A stretch of 64,000 nucleotides of DNA from Streptomyces sp. Root431 (GTDB lineage: Bacteria; Actinomycetota; Actinomycetes; Streptomycetales; Streptomycetaceae). The notes beneath the pieces are model-generated. The model did not search any database. It was not told the DNA's origin and was given only the letters and a program-made list of their open reading frames with translations. The translations under genes were made by a program, and so were the position numbers. Each line of letters begins with the position of its first letter. The first letter of the stretch is position 1. This document shows, piece after piece, positions 6,806-14,487 of this stretch. The stretch is from assembly GCF_001426585.1 (NCBI RefSeq), contig NZ_LMEI01000013.1, positions 227 to 64,226 on the forward strand, given 5' to 3'.

Positions 6806-8971
6806 ATGCCACCGTTGCGCAGTACCGGTGCCGACCGGGATGCGGAGGGGCCCGAGTACGCGGGCGACTACCGCCTCCAGGCGTGTCTGGGGTCCGGCGG
6901 CATGGGAGTCGTCCACCTCGCCGCCTCGGCCTCCGGCCTGCGGCTCGCGGTCAAGGTCGTGCACGCTCGGTATGCGGAGGACCCCGAGTTCAGGGCTCGT
7001 TTCCGCCAGGAGGTCGCGGCCGCCCGGCGGGTGAGCGGGGCCTTCACGGCGCCGGTCGTCGACGCCGACCCCGATGCCGTACGCCCCTGGATGGCCACGC
7101 TGTACGTGCCCGGGCCGACCCTCGCCGACCAGGTGAAGCGGAACGGTCCCCTGTCCCCCGCCGAGCTGCGCCGGCTCACCGCCGGGCTCGCGGAGGCGCT
7201 GCGCGACATCCACCGCGCCGGGGTCGTGCACCGGGACCTCAAGCCCAGCAACGTCCTGCTCACCGACACCGGCCCCAAGGTCATCGACTTCGGCATCTCC
7301 CGGCCCGTCGACAGCGACCTGCACACCGAGACCGGCAAGCTCATCGGCTCGCCGCCCTTCATGGCACCGGAGCAGTTCCAGCGGCCGCGCGAGGTCGGGC
7401 CCGCGGCGGACGTCTTCGCGCTGGGCTCGGTCCTCGTGCACGCGGCGACCGGACACGGCCCGTTCGACTCCGACAGCCCGTACATCGTGGCCTACCAGGT
7501 CGTCCACGACGAGCCGGATCTGACGGGCGTCCCGGAGGAGCTGGCGCCGCTCGTGGCGCGCTGCCTCTCCAAGGATCCCGCCGGGCGGCCGACCCCCGCC
7601 GAGATCATGTCGGGGCTGCTGCCGCCCTCGTACGAGGCGGAGGCCTTCATACCGGCGCAGCGGCGGCGGCCCACCCTCCCGGAGAGCAAGCCCGGCGCCT
7701 CCCCCGCCTGGGACGCGGACACCCGGGTCCGGGCGACCACCGTGGCTCCCCCGCGCCGCCGGCGGCCGCGGATCCGGCCGCGGCTGACCGCCGCCCTCGC
7801 CGCCGTGCTCGCGCTGACCGGCGCCGGGCTGTACGGGGCACTGAGCACGCCCGCCGACGGCAGGCCGGAGACGCCGACCCGCCCGGACGAGGTGGCCACG
7901 GCCTTCGCGGGCTGGCGGACGTCGCTCCAGGAGCGGGGCCCCACGGCCGCCCCGGCCTGCGCGCACGGCGGCGGCGCGCTGTATTGCGTGGCCCGGGGCG
8001 TCGGGATCGCCCGGCTCGACCCCGTCACGGGGAAGGTCCTCTGGTCGCGGACGACACCCATCGACTCGGAGACCCCGACGGCCCCCGCCCTCCTGGCCGA
8101 CGGCCTCGTCGGCGCCGCCGCGCCCACGGGCCCGCTGCGGGCGTACGCGGTCGGGGGCGGCGCCCCCGGCTGGAGCGCCGGCGAGACCGAGGGCGCGCCC
8201 GAGCTGTACCGGGCGGCCGGCAGCGCCGTGCTCCTGTCCGACGGGCGGGGCGGGCTCCGGGCCCTCGACAGCGTCAGCGGGAAGGAGCTCTGGCGGCACG
8301 GCCTGACCGGTTTCGCGGTCCCGCAGCTCGGTGCCTACGACGCTCCTTCCGGGCTGCTGTCCGTCGCCGAGCCCTCGGCGGACGGGTCGACCACGCGGGT
8401 CGGCACGGTCCGTCCCCGGACCGGCGAGGTCGTCTGGCAGCGGAACCTGGAGGGCGAGCTCGCCCCGCTGGGCCGCACCGGCGACGGATCGCTCGTCCTC
8501 GCCGACCACTACCAGGACCCGCTGATCGACGGTCTGGTCCTGGTGGGCCCCGACGGCTCGGCCGACTCCGTGCGGCGACTGTCCCTGCCCCACCGGATCG
8601 ACGTCAGGGGCGTCGCGGTACGCGGCTCGGTCGTCCACATCCTCGACGCGAACGGGCACCTCACCGCCTTCGACACCGCGGCGGCGAAGGGGCGTGTGGT
8701 GTGGGAGCTGGAGACGGGCGCCGGAAACGTCTCCGTACCGGTCCTCGGGGGCGACGACCGCCTCTACTTCTCGGTCCAGGACGGGCGGCTGCTCGCCGTC
8801 AACACCCAGCGCGGGGCGCTCATCGGCCAGACCCGGCCGCGCCTGCGGAACGGGCGGCTCGGCTACGCGCCCATGGTTCCCGAGCCGCTGGTCGCCGGGG
8901 ACCGGGTCTTCGGGACGGCGCCCGACGGGTCCGTCTTCGCGGTCGACGCGCGCGAGCCCGAGTCCTGGTGA
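6806..8971 (+). CDS. Membrane Ser/Thr protein kinase with PQQ-type beta-propeller sensor
   Basis: This 721-aa protein is a Hanks-type kinase. Residues 20-275 hold the kinase domain: glycine loop LGSGGMG (28-34), AVKVV lysine at about 50, catalytic HRDLKPSN near 142 and DFGIS near 161. A Pro/Arg-rich linker follows, then one membrane segment near 330-347 (LTAALAAVLALTGAGLYGAL). The remaining 370 residues form an extracytoplasmic domain with repeated PQQ/WD-like units such as DPVTGKVLWSR, DSVSGKELWRHG and RPRTGEVVWQRN, predicted to be a beta-propeller. It probably senses an envelope signal and phosphorylates cytoplasmic targets. No partner phosphatase is adjacent. Confidence 0.9.
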   Translation: MPPLRSTGADRDAEGPEYAGDYRLQACLGSGGMGVVHLAASASGLRLAVKVVHARYAEDPEFRARFRQEVAAARRVSGAFTAPVVDADPDAVRPWMATLYVPGPTLADQVKRNGPLSPAELRRLTAGLAEALRDIHRAGVVHRDLKPSNVLLTDTGPKVIDFGISRPVDSDLHTETGKLIGSPPFMAPEQFQRPREVGPAADVFALGSVLVHAATGHGPFDSDSPYIVAYQVVHDEPDLTGVPEELAPLVARCLSKDPAGRPTPAEIMSGLLPPSYEAEAFIPAQRRRPTLPESKPGASPAWDADTRVRATTVAPPRRRRPRIRPRLTAALAAVLALTGAGLYGALSTPADGRPETPTRPDEVATAFAGWRTSLQERGPTAAPACAHGGGALYCVARGVGIARLDPVTGKVLWSRTTPIDSETPTAPALLADGLVGAAAPTGPLRAYAVGGGAPGWSAGETEGAPELYRAAGSAVLLSDGRGGLRALDSVSGKELWRHGLTGFAVPQLGAYDAPSGLLSVAEPSADGSTTRVGTVRPRTGEVVWQRNLEGELAPLGRTGDGSLVLADHYQDPLIDGLVLVGPDGSADSVRRLSLPHRIDVRGVAVRGSVVHILDANGHLTAFDTAAAKGRVVWELETGAGNVSVPVLGGDDRLYFSVQDGRLLAVNTQRGALIGQTRPRLRNGRLGYAPMVPEPLVAGDRVFGTAPDGSVFAVDAREPESW

Positions 8972-8981
8972 GCGAGTGCTC

Positions 8982-9013
8982 GAAGAAGTGAAGAAGTGAA
9001 GAAGTGAAGAAGT
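8982..9013. repeat. Tandem repeat (GAAGAAGT)x4
   Basis: Four perfect copies of the octamer GAAGAAGT run from 8982 to 9013, just after the kinase stop codon. The tract is purine-rich on one strand and far lower in GC than its surroundings. It separates the kinase from the terminator hairpin. It is probably a slippage-prone microsatellite with no coding role. Confidence 0.9.
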
Positions 9014-9030
9014 GATTCCTTGAAGACATG

Positions 9031-9067
9031 ACGGCGGGGAGCGGGCCTGGTGCCCGCTCCCCGCCGT
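9031..9067. terminator. Bidirectional terminator hairpin between kinase gene and ilvD
   Basis: A perfect 16-bp stem, ACGGCGGGGAGCGGGC (9031-9046) with its complement at 9052-9067, has a 5-nt loop CTGGT. It lies between two convergent genes and should stop transcription from both sides. There is no long U-tract, as usual for Streptomyces. Confidence 0.85.
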
Positions 9068-9083
9068 CCTGCGTCCGGTGGGC

Positions 9084-10937
9084 TCAGCCCAGCTTCGACA
9101 CGTCCCGGACCGCGCCCTTGTCCGCGCTCGTCGCCATCGCCGCGTACGCCCGCAGCGCCGCCGACACCTTGCGCTCGCGGTTCTTCGGCGCGTACACGCC
9201 GTTCAGGGCCTCGCGGCGGGCCGCCAGGGTGGCCTCGTCGACGAGGAGCTCGATCGAGCGGCTCGGGATGTCGATGCGGATCCGGTCGCCGTCCTCGACG
9301 AGGGCGATCGTGCCGCCCGAGGCCGCCTCCGGGGAGGCGTGGCCGATGGACAGGCCCGACGTGCCGCCGGAGAAGCGGCCGTCCGTCACCAGCGCGCAGG
9401 TCTTGCCCAGGCCCCGGCCCTTGAGGAAGGAGGTGGGGTAGAGCATCTCCTGCATGCCCGGGCCGCCGCGCGGACCCTCGTAGCGGATGACGACCACGTC
9501 GCCGTCGGTGACCTGCTTGTTCAGGATCTTCTCGACGGCCTCGTCCTGCGACTCGCAGACCACGGCCGGGCCCTCGAAGGTCCAGATCGACTCGTCGACG
9601 CCGGCCGTCTTCACGACGCAGCCGTCCACGGCCAGGTTGCCGCGCAGGACCGCGAGGCCGCCGTCCTTCGAGTACGCGTGGGCCGCGTCGCGGATGCAGC
9701 CGCCGGCCGCGTCCACGTCCAGCGCCTCCCAGCGCTCGGACTGCGAGAAGGCGGTCGCGGAGCGGACGCAGCCCGGGGCCGCGTGGAACAGCTCGACGGC
9801 CTCCTCCGACGGGGAGCCGCCGCGGACGTCCCAGGCGTCCAGCCACTCCTTGATGGAGCGGGAGTGGACGGAGTGGACGTCCTCGTTGAGGAGGCCCGCG
9901 CGGTAGAGCTCACCGAGGATGGCCGGGATGCCGCCCGCCCGGTGCACGTCCTCCATGTAGTACGTGCGGTCCTTGGCGACGTTCGGCGCGACCTTGGCCA
10001 GGCAGGGCACCCGGCGCGAGACCTCGTCCATGTCGGAGAGGCCGTAGTCGAGCTCGGCCTCCTGCGCGGCGGCCAGCAGGTGGAGGATCGTGTTGGTCGA
10101 GCCGCCCATGGCGATGTCGAGCGCCATCGCGTTCTCGAAGGCGGCGCGGGTCGCGACCGAGCGCGGCAGGACGGAGGCGTCGTCCTCGTCGTAGTACCGG
10201 CGGGTGATGTCGACGACCGTGCGCGCGGCGTTCTCGTACAGCGCCTTGCGGCCGGTGTGGGTGGCGAGCAGCGAGCCGTTGCCGGGGAGGGAGAGGCCGA
10301 TGGCCTCGGTCAGGCAGTTCATCGAGTTGGCGGTGAACATGCCGGAACAGGACCCGCAGGTCGGACAGGCGTTCTCCTCGATCCGGAGCATGTCCTCGTC
10401 CGAGATCTTGGGGTTCACGGCGTCGGACATCGCGTCGACCAGGTCGAGCGTGCGGACGGTGCCGTCGACCAGGACCGCGCGGCCGGACTCCATCGGACCA
10501 CCGGAGACGAAGACCGTCGGGATGTTGAGGCGCAGGGCGGCCATCAGCATGCCGGGGGTGATCTTGTCGCAGTTGGAGATGCAGATCAGGGCGTCGGCGC
10601 AGTGCGCCTCGACCATGTACTCCACGCTGTCCGCGATCAGGTCGCGGGACGGCAGGCTGTAGAGCATGCCGCCGTGGCCCATCGCGATGCCGTCGTCGAC
10701 GGCGATCGTGTTGAACTCGCGGGCGATGCCACCGGCGGCCGTGATGGCCTCGGAGACGATCCGGCCGACCGGCTGGAGGTGGGTGTGGCCGGGGACGAAC
10801 TCCGTGAAGGAGTTGGCGACCGCGATGATCGGCTTCCGCCCGATGTCCGCGCCCGGTACACCGGAGGCGCGCATAAGGGCGCGTGCGCCCGCCATGTTGC
10901 GGCCGTGGGTGACTGTGCGGGACCTCAGCTCGGGCAT
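9084..10937 (-). CDS. ilvD: Dihydroxy-acid dehydratase
   Basis: This 617-aa Fe-S enzyme dehydrates 2,3-dihydroxy acids in isoleucine and valine synthesis, the third step common to both. Conserved features include PIIAVANSFTEFVPGH, CDKITPGMLMA with a cluster-ligand Cys, and CPTCGSCSGMFTANSMNCL. The length equals that of E. coli IlvD. ATG 10937 has GAGGAG about 10 bp upstream; longer in-frame starts lack support. No leader peptide of branched-chain codons is apparent upstream. A TetR gene and an isomerase-like gene precede it on the same strand, separated by 117 bp. Confidence 0.97.
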   Translation of the reverse strand: MPELRSRTVTHGRNMAGARALMRASGVPGADIGRKPIIAVANSFTEFVPGHTHLQPVGRIVSEAITAAGGIAREFNTIAVDDGIAMGHGGMLYSLPSRDLIADSVEYMVEAHCADALICISNCDKITPGMLMAALRLNIPTVFVSGGPMESGRAVLVDGTVRTLDLVDAMSDAVNPKISDEDMLRIEENACPTCGSCSGMFTANSMNCLTEAIGLSLPGNGSLLATHTGRKALYENAARTVVDITRRYYDEDDASVLPRSVATRAAFENAMALDIAMGGSTNTILHLLAAAQEAELDYGLSDMDEVSRRVPCLAKVAPNVAKDRTYYMEDVHRAGGIPAILGELYRAGLLNEDVHSVHSRSIKEWLDAWDVRGGSPSEEAVELFHAAPGCVRSATAFSQSERWEALDVDAAGGCIRDAAHAYSKDGGLAVLRGNLAVDGCVVKTAGVDESIWTFEGPAVVCESQDEAVEKILNKQVTDGDVVVIRYEGPRGGPGMQEMLYPTSFLKGRGLGKTCALVTDGRFSGGTSGLSIGHASPEAASGGTIALVEDGDRIRIDIPSRSIELLVDEATLAARREALNGVYAPKNRERKVSAALRAYAAMATSADKGAVRDVSKLG

Positions 10938-11054
10938 CGTCGCTCGCTCCTCGTGATGGGTGTGCTTGCCTTCGAGCGTACGCCGACGCTCCAAGATCTG
11001 GACAGGGTGTCCGCATCGCGGACGGGGTGTTCAGCTTTCGGTCAGTGGACCTTG

Positions 11055-11666
11055 TCAGCCTTCGGTCAGGTACCGCTGGAGCGTCGGGGCCACTTGGGCC
11101 ACGATCTCCTCCGGGTCGGCCGAGGCCAGCGGCTCGACCTCGATCACGTACCGCAGGATCACGATCCCGATCATGTGGGACGCGGCGAGCTCCGCGCGGA
11201 AGCTCGGGTCGGGTACGTCGAGTTCGGCCGCGATCCGCTCCAGGAGACGGCGGAGCACGAAGGTCCGCAGCACCTTGGCCGCAGCCTCGTGGGTCAGCGC
11301 GGAGCGGACGATCGCGAGGAGCGGGGCGCGGCTGACGGGGTTCTCCCACACGCCGATGAAGAAGCGCGCGAGCCGCTCGCCGATGGCATCGCGCGGGCCT
11401 CCCAGGATCGCCGGGACGACGAGCGCCGGCTCGAAGGAGACCTCGATCGCCGCGGCGAAGACCTCGTCCTTCGTACCGAAGTAGTGGTGCACGAGCGCCG
11501 GGTCGACCCCGGCGGCCTTGGCGATGCCGCGGACCGAGGCCTTGTCGTACCCGCGCTCGGCGAACTGCGTGCGGGCCGCCTCCAGGATGCGTTCGCGCGC
11601 GCCCGGTCCGCTCTCCTCGCCGGTACGGGACGGGCGGCCGCGCCGGCGCGGGGCCGGTTCGGTCAT
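11055..11666 (-). CDS. TetR-family transcriptional regulator
   Basis: This 203-aa regulator begins with an Arg/Pro-rich tail, then a TetR helix-turn-helix at about residues 25-70 (ARTQFAERGYDKASVRGIAKAAG...YFGTKDEVF). The C-terminal ligand domain resembles the TetR_C_33/MftR-like groups. Its ATG overlaps the stop of the upstream isomerase-like gene by 4 bp, so the two are co-translated. A hairpin with GTCCGC/GCGGAC arms (11009-11023) follows its stop, before ilvD. The target is unknown; the isomerase operon is the natural candidate. Confidence 0.9.
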   Translation of the reverse strand: MTEPAPRRRGRPSRTGEESGPGARERILEAARTQFAERGYDKASVRGIAKAAGVDPALVHHYFGTKDEVFAAAIEVSFEPALVVPAILGGPRDAIGERLARFFIGVWENPVSRAPLLAIVRSALTHEAAAKVLRTFVLRRLLERIAAELDVPDPSFRAELAASHMIGIVILRYVIEVEPLASADPEEIVAQVAPTLQRYLTEG

Positions 11667-12499
11667 GGGCGCGGGACCCGGGTGGGGCGGCCCGCGGCGG
11701 ACGCGAGGTGGAGACGGGTGAAGGCCAGGGCCTCGGCGAGGTCGGCCTCGCGTTCGGCGGCTGACATCGCGCGGCGGGTGTTGACCTCGATGACGACGTG
11801 GCCGTCGAAGCCGGTGAGCGCGAGCCGCTCCAGGAGTTCGGCGCACGGCTGCGTGCCGCGCCCCGGGACCAGGTGCTCGTCCTTGGCGGAGCCCTTGCCG
11901 TCGGCGAGGTGGACGTGGCCGAGGCGGTCGCCCATGCGGTCGATCATCGCGAGGGCGTCTGTGCGGGCGGTCGCGGTGTGCGAGAGGTCGACGGTGAAGT
12001 GCCGGTAGTCGTCCTTCGTGACGTCCCACTCAGGGGCGTACGCGAGCATCTCGCGGTCCTTGTACCGCCACGGGTACATGTTCTCGACGGCGAACCGGAC
12101 GTCCGTCTCGTCCGCCATCCGCCAGATGCCGGTGACGAAGTCCTTGGCGTACTGCCGCTGCCAGCGGAACGGCGGGTGCACGACGACCGTCGACGCGCCG
12201 AGCTTCTCGGCCGCCGCCTGCGCGCGCTGGAGCTTGACCCACGGATCGGTGGACCAGACGCGCTGGGTGATGAGGAGACAGGGGGCGTGCACGGCCAGGA
12301 TCGGGACCTGGTGGTAGTCGGAGAGGCGGCGCAGCGCCTCGATGTCCTGGCTGACCGGGTCGGTCCACACCATGACCTCGACACCGTCGTACCCGAGGCG
12401 CGCGGCGATCTCGAAGGCCGTCGCCGTCGACTCCGGATAGACCGAGGCCGTCGACAGGGCGACCTTCGCATCCGGGATGCGCACCACTGGTTCTGCCAC
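11663..12499 (-). CDS. Sugar phosphate isomerase/epimerase-like TIM-barrel protein
   Basis: This 278-aa protein belongs to the AP endonuclease 2/xylose-isomerase-like TIM-barrel superfamily. Recognisable pieces are LGYDGVEVMVW near residue 37, a VVHPPFRWQ strand near 112, FAVENMYPW near 142, and DLSHTATA...GHVHLADGKG with the metal-binding His and Asp near 175-205. Such proteins isomerise or epimerise sugars or inositol derivatives. The GTG 12499 start lacks a clear SD but lies 6 bp after TACCCT, so it may be leaderless. It is coupled to the TetR gene downstream. The substrate is unknown. Confidence 0.85.
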   Translation of the reverse strand: MAEPVVRIPDAKVALSTASVYPESTATAFEIAARLGYDGVEVMVWTDPVSQDIEALRRLSDYHQVPILAVHAPCLLITQRVWSTDPWVKLQRAQAAAEKLGASTVVVHPPFRWQRQYAKDFVTGIWRMADETDVRFAVENMYPWRYKDREMLAYAPEWDVTKDDYRHFTVDLSHTATARTDALAMIDRMGDRLGHVHLADGKGSAKDEHLVPGRGTQPCAELLERLALTGFDGHVVIEVNTRRAMSAAEREADLAEALAFTRLHLASAAGRPTRVPRP

Positions 12500-12620
12500 C
12501 CCGACAGGGTACGGGGCGGGCCGGGGGCCCGGGAGGTGCTTCCGGTCACGCGGGGCGGCGTCCACCGGCGTGGTGGGGTGCACGCGCGCGCGTGCACCCC
12601 CTCCGGGGCAACCCCCGGGA

Positions 12621-13553
12621 CTACTCCACCGGCAGGTGGTCCAGGCGGCGCAGGATCACGCCCTCGCGCAGCGCCCACGGACAGATCTCCAGCTCCTCCA
12701 CGCCGAGCAGGTCCATCGCGCCCTCCGCGACGAGCGCGCCCGCGAGGAGCTGCGGGGCGCGGCCCTCCGAGACGCCCGGCAGGGCCGCGCGCTCGGGGAC
12801 GGTCATCGCGGCGAGGCGCGGGACCCACTCCTCCAGGGACTTGCGGGACAGCACGCGCTGGACGTAGAGGCCGTCCCCCGAGCCGGGCGCGCCGGCGATC
12901 CGGGCGAGCTGCTTGAAGGTCTTGGAGGTGGCCACGACGTGGTCGGGGCGGCCGAAGCGGCTGAACTCGCCGACCGTACGGGCGATCTGCGCGCGGACGT
13001 GCCGGCGCAGTGCCTTCACGTCGGCGGTGTCGGCCGGGTCGCCGGGCAGCCAGCCCGAGGTGAGCCGGCCCGCGCCGAGGGGCAGGGAGACCGCCGTGTC
13101 CGGGTCCTCGTCGATGCCGTACGCGACTTCGAGGGAGCCGCCGCCGATGTCGAGGAGGAGCAGCTTGCCGGCGGACCAGCCGAACCAGCGTCGGGCGGCG
13201 AGGAAGGTGAGCCGGGCCTCCTCGTCGCCGGTGAGGACCTGGAGGTCGACGCCGGTCTCGTCCTTGACCTTGGCGAGGACGGCGTCGGCGTTGGTCGCCT
13301 CCCGCACCGCGGAGGTCGCGAACGGCAGCACCTCCTCGCAGCCCTTGTCCTCGGCGGCCAGGAGCGCGTCCCGGACGGTCGCGATGAGCCGCTCGACGCC
13401 GTCGGGCGCGATCGAGCCCCGCTCGTCGAGCAGCTCGGCGAGCCGCAGCTCCGCCTTGTGGGAGTGGGCGGGCAGGGGGCGGGCGCCGGGGTGGGCGTCC
13501 ACCACCAGCAGGTGCACTGTGTTCGAACCGACGTCGAGGACTCCGAGTCTCAT
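12621..13553 (-). CDS. Exopolyphosphatase / pppGpp phosphohydrolase family (Ppx/GppA)
   Basis: This 310-aa protein has the actin-like ASKHA fold of Ppx/GppA. Visible motifs are the first phosphate loop LDVGSNTVHLLVVD (residues 5-18), FATSAVREATN with the catalytic Glu, GDEEARLTF and the second loop LLLDIGGGSLEV. At about 310 aa it is the short actinobacterial form lacking the HD domain, as in mycobacterial Ppx1. Members degrade polyphosphate and some bind (p)ppGpp. ATG 13553 begins the conserved sequence. The divergent neighbour starts 42 bp away. Confidence 0.92.
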   Translation of the reverse strand: MRLGVLDVGSNTVHLLVVDAHPGARPLPAHSHKAELRLAELLDERGSIAPDGVERLIATVRDALLAAEDKGCEEVLPFATSAVREATNADAVLAKVKDETGVDLQVLTGDEEARLTFLAARRWFGWSAGKLLLLDIGGGSLEVAYGIDEDPDTAVSLPLGAGRLTSGWLPGDPADTADVKALRRHVRAQIARTVGEFSRFGRPDHVVATSKTFKQLARIAGAPGSGDGLYVQRVLSRKSLEEWVPRLAAMTVPERAALPGVSEGRAPQLLAGALVAEGAMDLLGVEELEICPWALREGVILRRLDHLPVE

Positions 13554-13594
13554 GGGCGGAACGCTACTGCTCCGACCCGCATACGCTTGGTGTT

Positions 13595-14470
13595 GTGCCA
13601 AAGACGAAGAAGGCGAAGCCGGGCGAAACCAGCGGCGGCGAGACGGGTGTGAAGGCCGACAAGGCCCACAAGGCCGGTAAGGCAGTGAAGGGCGTCACGA
13701 AGCGGGGCAAGGGCGTGGAGCCGGACGAGAAGGGGCTGGATTTCGCGCGGGCGTGGGTCGAGTTTCCCGACCCGGCCGACGCCGAGCAGGTGTTCCGCTG
13801 CGACCTGACCTGGCTGACCTCGCGCTGGACGTGCATCTTCGGCAGCGGCTGCCAGGGGATCCAGGCGGGCCGGGCCGACGACGGCTGCTGCACGCTGGGC
13901 GCGCACTTCTCCGATGACGACGACGAGAAGCGGGTCGCGTCGCACGTGGCCCGGCTCACGCCGGAGCTGTGGCAGTTCCACGACGTCGGTACGGACTCGG
14001 GCTGGGTGCAACTCGACGAGGACGGCGACCGGCAGACCCGCCGCTGGGAGGGGTCCTGCATCTTCCAGAACCGTCCCGGTTTCGCGGGCGGCGCGGGCTG
14101 CTCGCTGCACATCCTGGCCCTCAAGGAGGGCAAGGAGCCGCTGGAGACCAAGCCGGACGTGTGCTGGCAGCTGCCGGTGCGCCGGACGTACGACTGGATC
14201 GAGCGGCCCGACGACACCAAGGTCCTCCAGGTGTCGATCGGCGAGTACGACCGCCGGGGCTGGGGTCCGGGCGGCCACGACCTGCACTGGTGGTGCACCT
14301 CGGCCACCTCGGCGCACGGGGCCGGCGAGCCCGTCTACGTCACGTACCGGCCGGAGCTGACCGAGATGATGGGCCAGGAGGCGTACGACGTCCTGGTCGG
14401 GCTGTGCGAGGCGCGGCTGGCCTCGCAGCTGCCGCTGGTGGCGCCGCACCCTGCGGACCCGGTCTCGTAA
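13595..14470 (+). CDS. Cys-rich conserved protein, unknown function
   Basis: This 291-aa protein has a Lys/Gly-rich, probably disordered N-terminal 40 residues. A conserved core follows with many cysteines: FRCDLTW, WTCIFGSGCQGI and DDGCCTLG, then GSCIFQNR and GGAGCSLHI. The spacing resembles the Fe- or Zn-chelating YkgJ-like proteins (Cys-cluster proteins), but I cannot confirm it. Two Trp pairs (LHWWCTS) stand near the C-terminus. The start is GTG 13595. The gene is divergent from ppx by 41 bp and probably shares a promoter region. Its role may involve metal handling; this is speculative. Confidence 0.75.
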   Translation: MPKTKKAKPGETSGGETGVKADKAHKAGKAVKGVTKRGKGVEPDEKGLDFARAWVEFPDPADAEQVFRCDLTWLTSRWTCIFGSGCQGIQAGRADDGCCTLGAHFSDDDDEKRVASHVARLTPELWQFHDVGTDSGWVQLDEDGDRQTRRWEGSCIFQNRPGFAGGAGCSLHILALKEGKEPLETKPDVCWQLPVRRTYDWIERPDDTKVLQVSIGEYDRRGWGPGGHDLHWWCTSATSAHGAGEPVYVTYRPELTEMMGQEAYDVLVGLCEARLASQLPLVAPHPADPVS

Positions 14471-14487
14471 GGACGTCCCCCTTCTGA

